Assembly: GCA_947258545.1 (NCBI GenBank)
Contig: CAMYJI010000001.1
Coordinates: forward strand, 1-64,000
From: an uncultured Ectothiorhodospiraceae bacterium
GTDB taxonomy: Bacteria; Pseudomonadota; Gammaproteobacteria; UBA9214
Length of the DNA: 64,000 bases
Reading direction: 5' to 3'
Shown here: piece by piece, positions 8,170 to 17,375 of the stretch
Layout: each line of letters begins with the position of its first letter
Numbering within the stretch: position 1 is the stretch's first letter
Notes under the pieces: generated by a model
Seen by the model: the letters and a program-made list of their open reading frames with translations, nothing else
Databases searched by the model: none
What the model was told of the DNA's origin: nothing
Translations under genes and position numbers: made by a program

Positions 8170-8223
8170 ACTTGCAATAAACAAGTGATATCAGTGTAGC
8201 CAATTGCTTGTATAATGCAAGCA
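8170..8223. promoter_or_regulatory. Twin palindromic operators between the GST and HxlR genes
   Basis: Two inverted repeats share the form CTTG-N7-CAAG: ACTTG/CAAGT at 8170-8174 and 8182-8186, and TGCTTG/CAAGCA at 8205-8210 and 8218-8223. The second encloses a perfect TATAAT (8211-8216), the likely -10 of the hxlR-type gene, so a protein bound there would block its own promoter. The first lies on the GST side, 22 bases before the GST start. Identical architecture in both suggests one dimeric regulator, most simply the adjacent HxlR protein. Confidence 0.65.
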
Positions 8224-8244
8224 TTAATTAGAAGGCCGTGACTC

Positions 8245-8658
8245 ATGCTGTGTGCTGGAAAAAAACGCCGGTCGAGCTGCCCGGTTACCTTTGCCCTGGA
8301 CCGGGTGGGCGACAAATGGAGCCTGCTGATCGTGCGAGACCTGATGTTCAGGGGCAAGGAGACCTATGGGGAGTTTCTGAACTCCGGGGATGGCATCGCG
8401 ACCAATGTACTCGCCGATCGCCTGAAATGTCTGGAGACCGAAGGCATAATCGAACGGTCACGTGACCCGGAAAACAAACGCCGGTATCTGTACCGCCTGA
8501 CGGACAAGGGGCTCGATCTGGCGCCTTTACTGCTGGAGATGATTCGCTGGAGTGCGAAGTACGATGCAGATACCGGAACCCCGGAAGAATTTCTCGGCAT
8601 GATTGAAAATGACATGGAAGGATTGATTAAAAAAGTGCGCGAGGGGATGAAGATCTGA
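8245..8658 (+). CDS. HxlR-family transcriptional regulator
   Basis: A 137-residue winged-helix regulator. The family signature is clear: [25 protein letters not shown] (residues about 11-35), a recognition-helix region with [15 protein letters not shown] (about 50-64) and a wing, YLYRLTDKG (about 80-88). A cysteine in the N-terminal arm (SCPV, residue 12) sits where thiol-sensing HxlR/YodB/HypR proteins have their redox cysteine. It is divergent from a GST gene and followed 69 bases later by an ABC exporter on the same strand, suggesting control of detoxification genes. AGAAGG precedes the ATG at 8245. Confidence 0.88.
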   Translation: MLCAGKKRRSSCPVTFALDRVGDKWSLLIVRDLMFRGKETYGEFLNSGDGIATNVLADRLKCLETEGIIERSRDPENKRRYLYRLTDKGLDLAPLLLEMIRWSAKYDADTGTPEEFLGMIENDMEGLIKKVREGMKI

Positions 8659-8726
8659 GGTCGCAGGCGGCACCCCTGGGTGGTCGACACAATATTATTG
8701 CCAGGCACGGCTTCACGAAAATCAAA

Positions 8727-9650
8727 ATGCAGTCCATAGTCTCCATATCGAACCTGTCCAAGACCTATGCCAGCGGCCACCGTGCCCTGAAGGACGTGAC
8801 CCTGGACATCGCGCCCGGTGAAATCCTGGCGCTGCTTGGTCCCAATGGGGCCGGCAAGACAACGCTGATCTCGATTATCTGCGGGATTGTCAAGGCAAGT
8901 TCGGGTTCGGTGAGGGTAGGGGGCCATGACATCGTTGCAGACTACCGCGCCACGCGCAGCATGATCGGCCTGGTGCCGCAGGAACTCACGCTCGGCGCCT
9001 TCGATACGGTGTGGAACACGCTGTGCTTCAGCCGCGGCCTGTTCGGCAAAAAGCCCAACCCGGACTACCTCGAACGGGTGCTCAGGGACCTGTCGCTGTG
9101 GGGGAAGAAAGACAGCGAGCTGATGACGCTGTCGGGTGGTATGAAGCGACGGGTGCTGATTGGAAAGGCCCTGTCGCACGAGCCCACGGTCCTGTTCCTT
9201 GACGAGCCCACGGCGGGCGTGGACGTGGAATTACGCAAGGACATGTGGGCGCTGGTGCAGCGCCTGCGCGAGTCCGGTGTCACCATTATCCTGACCACCC
9301 ACTATATCGAGGAGGCCGAGGCGATCGCCGACCGGGTGGGCGTGATCAACGACGGCGAGCTGTTGCTGGTGGATGACAAGCTGGCATTAATGCATAAACT
9401 GGGCAAAAGGCAACTGATCGCCGAGCTCGAGGAGGCCGTGGGTGTCGTGCCCGATACGCTGGCGCCCTGGGGGCTGGACCTGTCGGCCGATGGCAGCCGG
9501 CTGACCTATACCTATGACCCCCACAATCCACATACCGGCATCAGCGGCTTGCTGCAGGCGATCAGGGAGGCCGGCCTGGTGTTGAAAGACCTGGAAACGA
9601 CGCAAAGCTCCCTGGAAGAAATATTCGTCAATCTGGTAAAGGCCAGGTAA
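8727..9650 (+). CDS. ABC-2 type exporter, ATP-binding subunit (YadG-like)
   Basis: 307 residues, one nucleotide-binding domain. Walker A is GPNGAGKTT (about 38-46), the Q-loop is GLVPQE, the signature is LSGGMKRRV (about 140-148), Walker B is [12 protein letters not shown] (about 161-172), and the switch histidine is in TTHYIEEAE. The M in the signature (LSGGM) is typical of the DrrA/NodI/YadG group. The C-terminal 80 residues form the accessory domain of that group. It should energise the membrane partner encoded immediately downstream; the stop and the partner's start share one base (TAATG), so they are translationally coupled. The substrate is unknown. Confidence 0.9.
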   Translation: MQSIVSISNLSKTYASGHRALKDVTLDIAPGEILALLGPNGAGKTTLISIICGIVKASSGSVRVGGHDIVADYRATRSMIGLVPQELTLGAFDTVWNTLCFSRGLFGKKPNPDYLERVLRDLSLWGKKDSELMTLSGGMKRRVLIGKALSHEPTVLFLDEPTAGVDVELRKDMWALVQRLRESGVTIILTTHYIEEAEAIADRVGVINDGELLLVDDKLALMHKLGKRQLIAELEEAVGVVPDTLAPWGLDLSADGSRLTYTYDPHNPHTGISGLLQAIREAGLVLKDLETTQSSLEEIFVNLVKAR

Positions 9651-10411
9651 TGAACACCTACGCCGTCCGAGTGATCTACAAGTACGAAATGCTGCGCGCC
9701 TGGGAGACCCTGCTGCAGAGTTTCGCCTCGCCGGTGCTGTCCACATCGCTTTACTTCGTGGTGTTCGGCTCGGCCATCGGGTCACGCATCGAACAGATCG
9801 AGGGCGTGTCCTACGGGGCCTTCATCGTGCCCGGGCTGATGATGCTGGCGCTGCTGACCCAGAGTATCTCCAACGCCTCCTTTGGTATTTTCTTTCCAAA
9901 GTTCACCGGCACCATTTACGAAGTCATGTCGGCGCCGGTATCCTTTTTTGAAATCCTGCTGGGCTACGTGGGGGCCGCGGCGACCAAGTCCCTGATCATC
10001 GGCCTGATCATCCTGGCGACAGCCGGGTTTTTTGTGCCGCTGGAGATCGCCCATCCCGTGTGGATGCTGGGATTCCTGGTCCTGACGTGCATATCCTTCA
10101 GCCTGTTCGGGTTCATCATCGGGCTATGGGCGAACAATTTCGAGAAACTGCAGCTCATCCCGCTCCTGGTCATCACGCCACTGGTGTTTCTCGGCGGCAG
10201 CTTCTACTCGGTCAGCATGCTGCCGCCCGCCTGGCAGACCGTCACGCTGTTCAACCCGGTGGTTTACCTGATCAGCGGTTTTCGCTGGAGCTTTTTCGAA
10301 ATCTCCGATGTGAGCGTGGGGTTGAGCCTGGCTATGGTTCTGATGTTCCTGGTCGCCTGCCTGCTCGTCGTGTGGTGGATGTTCAAGACCGGATATCGGT
10401 TGAAGCAGTAG
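9650..10411 (+). CDS. ABC-2 type exporter, membrane subunit (YadH-like)
   Basis: 253 residues with about six hydrophobic segments (about residues 22-45, 60-82, 105-130, 140-165, 172-192, 225-248), the layout of ABC-2 permeases. The central [24 protein letters not shown] region (core [10 protein letters not shown]) is the conserved ABC-2 stretch before the last helices. It starts in the overlapping TAATG at the end of the ATPase gene and forms the inner-membrane half of that exporter. The pair is arranged like E. coli yadGH. Its place after an HxlR regulator suggests efflux, but the substrate cannot be read from the sequence. Confidence 0.88.
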   Translation: MNTYAVRVIYKYEMLRAWETLLQSFASPVLSTSLYFVVFGSAIGSRIEQIEGVSYGAFIVPGLMMLALLTQSISNASFGIFFPKFTGTIYEVMSAPVSFFEILLGYVGAAATKSLIIGLIILATAGFFVPLEIAHPVWMLGFLVLTCISFSLFGFIIGLWANNFEKLQLIPLLVITPLVFLGGSFYSVSMLPPAWQTVTLFNPVVYLISGFRWSFFEISDVSVGLSLAMVLMFLVACLLVVWWMFKTGYRLKQ

Positions 10412-10785
10412 GCTGTTTGCAGGGCTGATAAGTGAAATAGGACGTCTGGGCACATTGCTTGGCAATATGAAGAGAATATGTGCTCTGAGAGTTCTTCTAT
10501 TGACAGCATCCCGGTGGATGACATCTAATATGCAGCTGGTATTTGTTTCTTTGCATAGTTAATAGCGATTGATCTCCGACAGCTATGAGCTTGAATCTGC
10601 TGTATATACTATTCATGCTTGAACCCATGTCGGGAATTTAATAGCAACGCAGGTTTGACTGTATGCAACTATTATTACTAATGGACTAGTCGTATCACCT
10701 TACGTTTCCTCTGTCACTTAGACGCCACTGACGTTGAAGTTTTATCCGGTTCTTTCTAAGAAGCCTGGATTATTCACCAATAAAT
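10412..10785. other. AT-rich intergenic region at the left border of the polysaccharide island
   Basis: No gene is visible. Base composition falls sharply here compared with the ABC exporter genes and stays low until about 18.5 kb. The promoter of the glycosyltransferase gene should lie in this region, but I see no clear -35/-10 pair, no JUMPstart motif and no tRNA or integrase that would explain insertion. Confidence 0.4.
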
Positions 10786-11934
10786 ATGCCTTCTATGGCA
10801 ATAATAAAAAGACAAAATCATCCACTAAGAATATTACATCTGTTTAGATCACCGGTTGGTGGTTTATTCAGGCATGTATGCGATCTTGTTCAAGCTCAGC
10901 TCGATTATGGCCTGTGCGAGGGTGTGGTTTGTGATTCCATGACCGGTGGAGAATTCGCAGACGATAAATGTGCGCGTATGGAACCCCTCTGCAGTTTGGG
11001 AGTGTACCGCCTGCCCATGAATCGATCAGTGCGCATCTCCGATTTGAGGGTCTTGAATAGAATCAGCGAGATATGTCGCTCAGTGAAGCCCGATATTATC
11101 CACGGACATGGAGCAAAGGGTGGTGCATATGCGCGTCTTCTGGCAAAACGTCTTTCGCTAACTGCGATATATACTCCGCATGGTGGTTCGCTTCATTACG
11201 ACACCACTTCAGTATCGGGCATTGTCTACCTGGGGTTTGAACGCCTCATGAAAAAGTATACTGATGGGTATGTTTTCGAGAGCAAATACATAGCCAACGA
11301 ATACCAACGGAAGATAGGAAGCAGTTCGAAGCCAACAAGTATAATTTACAACGGGTTGAATGAAGAAGAATTCATGCCCGTTAGTTGCCAGAAAGAATGT
11401 AAAAATTTTGTGTTTGTAGGAGAGTTAAGGAAACTCAAGGGAATCGAGGTCTTGCTGAAGGCCATGTCTCGATTGACGAAGCTGCGTGATGCAAGTCTGT
11501 TGGTTGTTGGATCGGGCCCGGATGCCGATTTTTTCAGTTCGCTAATTCGTGATCTTGGTCTCGAGTCATCGGTTACCCTCATGCCGCCGACATTTCCTGC
11601 CACTCGCTCCTTTTCACGTGCTGAGTGTGTTGTGGTGCCATCAATCAATGAATCGATGCCATATATCGTCCTGGAAGCAGCGGCGGCACAGGTTCCTCTA
11701 CTGGCAACGACCGTAGGCGGGATACCGGAAATTTTCGGACCTCATGCGGATCATCTGGTGCCACCTGATGACCCGGAAGCATTGGCTGATGCAATGCTCT
11801 CTGCTCTTGATAACCGTGAAAACCTGCAAAAAGTAGCTCAGTGTATTCAAAAGCGCGTCAGGTCAGGGTTTAGAGTAGAGTCAATGGCAACAGAAACACT
11901 GAAATTATATGAGCAAGTACTTCACGCGACCTGA
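10786..11934 (+). CDS. Glycosyltransferase family 4
   Basis: 382 residues with the GT-B two-domain layout. The N-terminal domain begins LRILHLFRSPVGGLFRHVCDL and contains PDIIHGHGAKGGAYARLLAK (acceptor side). The C-terminal nucleotide-sugar domain includes FVFVGELRKLKGIEVLLKAM, VVGSGPD and VVPSINESMPYIVLEAAAA, where the two glutamates of the E-x7-E motif (ESMPYIVLE) contact the donor, then GGIPEIFG. It should transfer a sugar from a nucleotide donor in surface-polysaccharide assembly at the cytoplasmic face. ATG 10786 and ATG 10795 are both possible starts. First gene of an AT-rich island with acyltransferases, a deacetylase and a flippase. Confidence 0.88.
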   Translation: MPSMAIIKRQNHPLRILHLFRSPVGGLFRHVCDLVQAQLDYGLCEGVVCDSMTGGEFADDKCARMEPLCSLGVYRLPMNRSVRISDLRVLNRISEICRSVKPDIIHGHGAKGGAYARLLAKRLSLTAIYTPHGGSLHYDTTSVSGIVYLGFERLMKKYTDGYVFESKYIANEYQRKIGSSSKPTSIIYNGLNEEEFMPVSCQKECKNFVFVGELRKLKGIEVLLKAMSRLTKLRDASLLVVGSGPDADFFSSLIRDLGLESSVTLMPPTFPATRSFSRAECVVVPSINESMPYIVLEAAAAQVPLLATTVGGIPEIFGPHADHLVPPDDPEALADAMLSALDNRENLQKVAQCIQKRVRSGFRVESMATETLKLYEQVLHAT

Positions 11935-12130
11935 TTGTGTGGTTACCTGGAGAGTGGGTCGTTCGAACCTGAGTGGTATGAAATAATAAAAGCAGGCAGA
12001 TATTTAACGAACGATATTTGCATTTAAAAAGCAAGTATGCATGACTGTTTGTCGTAAAGATCCATCAGTGAACAAGATAGATTAACCAGAAAAGGTCTGG
12101 TTAATTCATCATTGAAGGTCTGATCATTTC

Positions 12131-12330
12131 GTCATCGCGAGCAAAGCGAAGCAATCTGTAACTGATTGATGGTACAGTCCAGAGATTGCTTCGCTTTGCT
12201 CGCAATGACGTGGTGCATTAATAAATCACCAGATATTGCTTCGCAGCACTCGCAATGACGTGATGCATTAATAAACCACCAGATATTGCACCGCGGCACT
12301 CGCAATGACGTGATGCATCAATAAATCAAA
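12131..12330. repeat. Tandem GTCATTGCGAG-type palindromic repeats
   Basis: A left arm at 12131-12157 (GTCATCGCGAGCAAAGCG...) is the inverse of 12183-12209 (..CGCTTTGCTCGCAATGAC). The right-hand unit is then repeated in tandem: units start at 12183, 12231 and 12281, each about 48-50 bases, ending CTCGCAATGACGTGRTGCAT and an ATAAA-rich spacer. GTCATTGCGAG...GCAATCT palindromes are a widespread bacterial intergenic repeat. This array lies in the 514-base gap between the glycosyltransferase and acyltransferase genes; the rest of the gap (11935-12130, 12331-12448) shows nothing else. Confidence 0.8.
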
Positions 12331-12448
12331 GATTCCCTAAAAAGTTTGCGATATAAAATATTAGTAACAAATGAGTGATGGTATTTTAAACGTAACTACC
12401 GGCACTCAATAGACAGAAAACCACAGCGGGCGGCAAGCAGAGATACTT

Positions 12449-13588
12449 ATGGTGAATTCTCAGCCATTGAACAGGGGTCAATATAATGTAGAAGTCCGTA
12501 CTGTGAATAATATAGATGATCTGAATGTGATTTTTGGTAGTTCAGGATTTGCCAAGGGGTATTCTCTAGCACCGACACAGCAGCTGAGCTGGATTGGCGC
12601 TTGTTACGAAACACTTGCTGCTAATTCAAGAATATTAGTGATCTATGCTCAAGAGGGAAATGAAATTCTGGCGGTCGCTCCTGTCTGCAGGAAGAAAAGC
12701 ATTTTTTCAACGTATGAACAATTTGGTACCAGGCAGCTGCTTGAACCGACAGACTTCATCTATGATGATGTGGATGTTTTGATGCTGCTCACACAGAAAA
12801 TGGCGGAAATGAAAATGCCATTATCTCTATACCGTTTACCGGATAGCTCGAATGTTCCTGAGGCGCTTGCGACGTCATATAAAGGTCGTGCCAGGATATT
12901 TAACAGGACAGGCAAAAATTATCCGTATATTGATCTGACGGGCCGCGATCTTGAAAAGAAGCTTTCAAGCAGGTTACGACAGGATATCAGGCGTGCGCGC
13001 CGTAAGGCAGAAAAAATTGGCAAGGTAGAATTTCAGATCAGGTCGCCATCAAGCAAAGAAGAATTTTTGCCATTGTTTAATGAATTGGTCCACATAGAGG
13101 CGGCTGGTTGGAAGGGACGTAACAGGACAGCTCTGGCCTTTGATGCGGCGCGCAGAGAATTCTTTGAGAAATATGGTATAAGCGCCAGTGAAATGGGGAT
13201 GCTGCGCATGCCATTTATGCTTATAAACGACAGTCCGGTCGCAGCTCAGTTTGCTATAGAGTCAGGTGGTGCCTACTGGCTTTACAAAATCGGATATGAC
13301 GAAGCTTTCAATAAATGCTCACCAGGAATCCAGCTTATATATGAAACACTCCGATATGCTATAGATAGAAAGCTGATTGCCTATGAATTCCTTGGTACGC
13401 CGGGTCAATGGACACGAAGATGGACAAAGACAGAAAGAAAAAGCCATTTTGTTGCAGTGTATCCCTACTCGTTAGGCGGAATTGCAGCGTCGCTGGGTGA
13501 TTTGTTTCGGTATGTTGCACGTGTGACCTCAAAAAAGACACCAATGGATTATATAAGAGCTATTACAAAATTAATGAAAAGCGGATAA
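12449..13588 (+). CDS. CelD/BcsL-type (FemAB-like) acyltransferase
   Basis: A 379-residue soluble protein of the double-GNAT group (Acetyltransf_6). Residues about 170-190 hold the charged helix SRLRQDIRRARRKAEKIG, typical of the family, followed by an EEFLPLFNELVHIEAAGWKG segment and a PVAAQFAIESGGAYWLYKIGYDE strand-turn-strand. The end of the core has the KCSPGIQLIYETLRYAID helix and EFLGTPGQWTRRW. Such proteins transfer acyl or aminoacyl groups and are common in exopolysaccharide clusters, where they probably decorate sugars or lipid-linked intermediates. A second, only distantly similar family member lies at 17376-18545. The start at 12449 is preceded by an AGAG-containing purine stretch. 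Confidence 0.75.
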   Translation: MVNSQPLNRGQYNVEVRTVNNIDDLNVIFGSSGFAKGYSLAPTQQLSWIGACYETLAANSRILVIYAQEGNEILAVAPVCRKKSIFSTYEQFGTRQLLEPTDFIYDDVDVLMLLTQKMAEMKMPLSLYRLPDSSNVPEALATSYKGRARIFNRTGKNYPYIDLTGRDLEKKLSSRLRQDIRRARRKAEKIGKVEFQIRSPSSKEEFLPLFNELVHIEAAGWKGRNRTALAFDAARREFFEKYGISASEMGMLRMPFMLINDSPVAAQFAIESGGAYWLYKIGYDEAFNKCSPGIQLIYETLRYAIDRKLIAYEFLGTPGQWTRRWTKTERKSHFVAVYPYSLGGIAASLGDLFRYVARVTSKKTPMDYIRAITKLMKSG

Positions 13589-13703
13589 TGCAGTCATACA
13601 CAGGTTTACAGGCACGACTGTTTGGATGGCTATGCAACTTTCCCGGATGTGCACCTGTAGTTTTAAATAGCATTCATGGTTTTCCAGCCGCGTAACAACA
13701 AAA

Positions 13704-14585
13704 ATGTTCAATAAGCTGAAACGTACTCGTTCAATCAAAAAACTGGTTGATACAGCAAGTCGAAATCTTGTAGCCGGAACATCGCTTGAAGATGCCATAC
13801 GTACGTGTACATATTTGCATCAACGAGGATATCGTATAACGCTAGGCTACTGGGATACTGGCGACGAAACAGAAAAAGATGTGGTAGGTGCGTGTAGCAG
13901 GGCAATCGATCAATTGCACCTAAGCAAATTACCCGGCTCTGTATCGGTTAAGCCGTGGGCATTCGATTGTAATAGTGAGCATTACGTTGGATTGCTGAAA
14001 ACGGCGCGCGAACTATCTGTGCCACTGCATCTGGATTCCAACCTCATTTCGAGTGCGGACGGAATTATGAGGTTAATTCAGGAATCGACACCGCCACCCC
14101 GTGCAGATACAGGCATTACTCTTCCCGGGCGCTGGGAAAGAAGTCTTGCTGATGCCGAGAACGCTGTCAGCCTGGGTGTAAACGTAAGAGTGGTAAAAGG
14201 GCAATCGCCTGCTCCGGACGGTTCAGAGGTGGATCCGGAAAAAGGATTTCTACAAGTAGTTAGGCGTCTGTTAGTTATGAAGGCTCTCGTAAAGGTAGCA
14301 ACCCACAACAGAGGGCTGGCCAAGGAATCACTGGAATTGCTGACGGCAAATGACACCTCATGCGAGCTCGAATTATTATATGGATTGCCAATTAGAGATT
14401 TGCCTGCGCTTGCTCAGGAGATGAAGGTGCCAGTGAGGGTGTACATTCCCTATGGAAGAGGGTGGGTACGGTATGCGATATCTTCTGCAATAAAAAATCC
14501 TAAGGTTTTATACTGGCTGGCAAAAGATATACGCACACATAATTATAAGGAAAAGTTTCCGATCCTGAAGTATGTAACTTCATGA
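13704..14585 (+). CDS. Proline dehydrogenase-like flavoprotein lacking the proline-binding Arg pair
   Basis: 293 residues matching the PRODH (PutA/FadM-type) TIM barrel in order: SVKPWAFD (80-87, K83 at the conserved barrel lysine), LHLDS (108-112, D111), VRVVKG (161-166), ATHN (199-202), LELLYGLP (222-229) and VRVYIPYGRGW (244-254). These are the strands that hold FAD in proline dehydrogenases. In those enzymes the helix after PYG carries an RR pair that binds the substrate carboxylate; here the aligned residues are S260-S261 (YAISSAIKNP). FAD binding is likely but proline as substrate is doubtful. It lies in the same direction 115 bases after an acyltransferase gene and is convergent with a polysaccharide deacetylase, so a role in modifying a glycan or its precursor is inferred. 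Confidence 0.72.
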   Translation: MFNKLKRTRSIKKLVDTASRNLVAGTSLEDAIRTCTYLHQRGYRITLGYWDTGDETEKDVVGACSRAIDQLHLSKLPGSVSVKPWAFDCNSEHYVGLLKTARELSVPLHLDSNLISSADGIMRLIQESTPPPRADTGITLPGRWERSLADAENAVSLGVNVRVVKGQSPAPDGSEVDPEKGFLQVVRRLLVMKALVKVATHNRGLAKESLELLTANDTSCELELLYGLPIRDLPALAQEMKVPVRVYIPYGRGWVRYAISSAIKNPKVLYWLAKDIRTHNYKEKFPILKYVTS

Positions 14586-14631
14586 ATGTTTCAGAACAAT
14601 AATCAGCGATGATTGGAGGAAACACAGGAAG

Positions 14632-15690
14632 TCAGTTGACATCCAGATGTCTGAGTCGATTCCATAGCGCAAAAGGAGTGCCGCTCAGATATACCGGGAT
14701 ATACCTCGGCTTTTGAAAATGACCATTGAGGGAAATCCTTGGGAGTGCATGCATGTGGTGTGCATGTTCAGGAAAGATGACGCCCTTTCGCGTCGTTGTA
14801 GCCGTAGCAAAGCCCAGGTCTTTCATGATCTGAAATTCACGAGGGCCGGCTGAGCTTTTGTCACCATAAGGATAGGCAAAATGTATTGGCGAGTAACCCA
14901 GTTGATAATTGATTAATTTACGACTTCTTTCGGCTTCATTTCGTACTTCAACAGCTGACAGTTTACCAAGTGGATAATGGTTCACGGTATGCGCACCGAT
15001 TGTCACCAGTTTATTACGGGACAGCTCTCTCACCATATCCCATGACAGTGTTGTCTTGTTACAAAACTCAGCAATATTAATATTGTACTGATCGACAAGC
15101 TGGTTAATCACTGCCTGTTGGGTTGGATGATCAGCGGCTCTGATCGACCAGTAGATTGAATTATATGCATGCATTTTTTCCCGTAATGTCCGTGAAGGAT
15201 AACTGAATGTCTTGTTGTCGGCGTTCAGTTCTATGTGATCATTGTCTGAAATCACGTCTTCCAGGTGTTGCCACCAGTGAACTCCTGTACCGTCGCAGAA
15301 CCCTGTGGCTATATATATCGTAAATGGGGCATCATATTTACTGAAGACAGGCAGTGCGTACTGATAGCTGTCCAGGTAACCGTCATCCAGTGTAAAGCAG
15401 GCAAATTTACTGGAAAATTGCCTTCTATCAAGACGCAGCGCAAGTTCATCGAGTGTGATGATTTCATATTTATGGTCGATAAGCTGCTGTATTGTTGTAT
15501 CAAGAAAGTCCGGCGATAAATCAAGTATACCGTTAGGAGTGAATCCGTCGACTGAACTGTCCGGGTTGATATGATGTAATGTAAAAATTATACCAACGCC
15601 ACTCCATTTACGTTCAAAGATACGATATAAATTCGAGTAGTACATCGCATCAAGTGTGGTTCGTAGTAATCTGGATTTTAAAGTAATCAT
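14632..15690 (-). CDS. Polysaccharide deacetylase (NodB-type)
   Basis: 352 residues. Motif 1 is FTLDDGYLDSY (about 116-126), where DD supplies the base and a metal ligand; motif 2 is HTVNH (about 233-237), giving the two metal histidines; motif 3 is FAYPYGD. This is the NodB/CE4 fold that removes N-acetyl or O-acetyl groups from glycans using a divalent metal. There is no clear signal peptide, so the enzyme may act on lipid-linked intermediates inside the cell, although an N-terminal LLRTTLDAMYYSN segment could be a membrane-associated helix. Convergent with the PRODH-like gene (46-base gap). Conventional TFDDG is FTLDDG here. Confidence 0.87.
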   Translation of the reverse strand: MITLKSRLLRTTLDAMYYSNLYRIFERKWSGVGIIFTLHHINPDSSVDGFTPNGILDLSPDFLDTTIQQLIDHKYEIITLDELALRLDRRQFSSKFACFTLDDGYLDSYQYALPVFSKYDAPFTIYIATGFCDGTGVHWWQHLEDVISDNDHIELNADNKTFSYPSRTLREKMHAYNSIYWSIRAADHPTQQAVINQLVDQYNINIAEFCNKTTLSWDMVRELSRNKLVTIGAHTVNHYPLGKLSAVEVRNEAERSRKLINYQLGYSPIHFAYPYGDKSSAGPREFQIMKDLGFATATTTRKGVIFPEHAHHMHALPRISLNGHFQKPRYIPVYLSGTPFALWNRLRHLDVN

Positions 15691-16039
15691 AGCGAGATAT
15701 AGGGCTTCAATCCGGTGTTAATGAGCTCGTCATTAAGTTTAACAAGTATGATAAAGCAAAATATTTCAACTGCAGAATATGCCCTGGTATGTAACCATCA
15801 AATTCTAATCAACTCTATGACAGGTTAACAATCTGCTGCATAATGAATTAGTAATTATTCAGTTGTTTATATAAAAACCAAAAACGAACATACAAGTGAA
15901 ATATACCATACAACAGCTATGCTTCATGAGGCGATTAACATGAAAATAGTTGCACATAACAATTACTGAGACCTTTCTGTTATGTATTGCATAATGAAAT
16001 CCGGCTCGAAGAGAGCTGTTTGACCTTGCGGGCTGGTTG
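15691..16039. other. AT-rich divergent promoter region, with a 7-bp inverted repeat
   Basis: This region separates the deacetylase (leftward) from the flippase (rightward) and must hold both promoters. CATAACA (15955-15961) and TGTTATG (15978-15984) form an inverted repeat with a 16-base spacer 56 bases before the flippase start. No other motif or gene is visible. Confidence 0.35.
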
Positions 16040-17356
16040 ATGAATCTTAAAATACATTCAGATTACATAAAGATGCTTAGCGGTTCCGGGATGATATTCA
16101 GTAGCCGCATACTCGGAGCAGCAGCAGTCTTTGTTACCCAGGTTATCCTTGCACGATGGATTGGTGCGGAAGAGCTCGGATACTATGTCTATGCGTTTTC
16201 ATGGTCTTTGATGCTTGGCACGATTGCAACGCTCGGTTTTCCTGCGTCTTCATTCCGCACCATAGGCCATGGGATCGCGCTGGGGAACGATGGGTATATA
16301 AGAGGCTTTATACGCAGAGGGAGCCAGATAATTATATTTACCAGTCTGCTGATATGTGCAGTCGGACTGGCTGTTGTGCAATACATGGGCAAGGCTGAAC
16401 TGGACAGTCACACGGGTGTTTTTTTGGTGGCGATGATTATTGTGCCAATATTTGCAATGCTACGCTGGCAAAGCAGTATCGCCTATGGATTTTCCTGGTT
16501 CGGCCTGGCAATAATACCGGAGAATTTGATAAGGCCATTAATGCTTCTTGTGGCGATCATCCTTCTGTGGAATGCAACAGATAAATTCAGCGCGGCAGAT
16601 GTTATGTTGCTCAACATGGTAGTTACACTTGTCGTTACATTTGCTTTGTATTGGGCAGTTATAAGAAAAAAAAGAAGAATACTCGAGCCTGTGAAGCCCA
16701 GTTATGAGACGACTGCCTGGTTTAATACAGCTATTCCATTTCTTTTTATTGTCCTCTTCACTGGTTATTTTATGGAGATGAATCTGATAATAGCCGGAAA
16801 ATATCTACCTGCCGAGCAGCTAGCAGTTTTTAATGCAAGTTTTCGAACTGCCTTTCTTATATCATTCGGCATACAGGCCGTAGATGCATACATATTACCT
16901 CGTGCCGCACAGCTGCATGCAAAAAAAGATACTGCATCACTGCAGCAGCTTATTTCACGAGCATCACAAATAAAGCTCATAGGAGCGCTGATTGCGATCG
17001 TCTTCCTGTTGCTCATCGGAAAAAACATACTTGGTTTGTTCGGACCTGAATTTATATCTGGTTATACAGCCTTGATGGTTATTGCATGTTCGCAATTGAT
17101 AATTGCCGGACTGGGGCCATTAACCTATCTGCTCGCGATTTACGGTTATCAATACCATTGCCTTTACGTGTTCGCTGTTTCCTTTATTGTTATTCTTGGA
17201 ATGCATGGCTATCTAACGAACTACTACGGTATTAATGGGGCGGCTATGACAGTAGCTGTAGTAATGGTTTTGCAGGCGATCTGGCTCTATATCCTTGTTG
17301 TGAGAAAACTAAGGCTGTCTCCTTCAGCATTCTCGGCAGGCCGGGTATTGCAATAA
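16040..17356 (+). CDS. Polysaccharide flippase (Wzx/RfbX-type)
   Basis: 438 residues, almost entirely hydrophobic with about 12-14 membrane segments, the MOP/polysaccharide-transport layout. The N-terminal MLSGSGMIFSSRILGAAAVFVTQVILARWIGAEELGYYVYAFSW region (core ILARWIGAEELGYYV) is characteristic: the first two helices followed by a G-x-E-x-G-Y loop. It should flip undecaprenyl-linked oligosaccharides across the inner membrane. An in-frame TTG at 16037 is immediately upstream, but ATG 16040 is the more usual start. Convergent with the next acyltransferase gene, leaving 19 bases between stops. No Wzy-type polymerase is visible in the island. Confidence 0.87.
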   Translation: MNLKIHSDYIKMLSGSGMIFSSRILGAAAVFVTQVILARWIGAEELGYYVYAFSWSLMLGTIATLGFPASSFRTIGHGIALGNDGYIRGFIRRGSQIIIFTSLLICAVGLAVVQYMGKAELDSHTGVFLVAMIIVPIFAMLRWQSSIAYGFSWFGLAIIPENLIRPLMLLVAIILLWNATDKFSAADVMLLNMVVTLVVTFALYWAVIRKKRRILEPVKPSYETTAWFNTAIPFLFIVLFTGYFMEMNLIIAGKYLPAEQLAVFNASFRTAFLISFGIQAVDAYILPRAAQLHAKKDTASLQQLISRASQIKLIGALIAIVFLLLIGKNILGLFGPEFISGYTALMVIACSQLIIAGLGPLTYLLAIYGYQYHCLYVFAVSFIVILGMHGYLTNYYGINGAAMTVAVVMVLQAIWLYILVVRKLRLSPSAFSAGRVLQ

Positions 17357-17375
17357 CTTGTATTGTATCGGTGAC

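Noticed and set aside
8148..8357. N-terminal extension of the GST
   Set aside because: It runs across the twin operators and into the HxlR gene on the other strand, while the GST fold begins at 8147 behind AGGAGG.
12183..12330. CRISPR array
   Set aside because: The repeats are adjacent and palindromic with only short AT-rich, near-identical spacers, and there are no cas genes; this is a tandem intergenic repeat.
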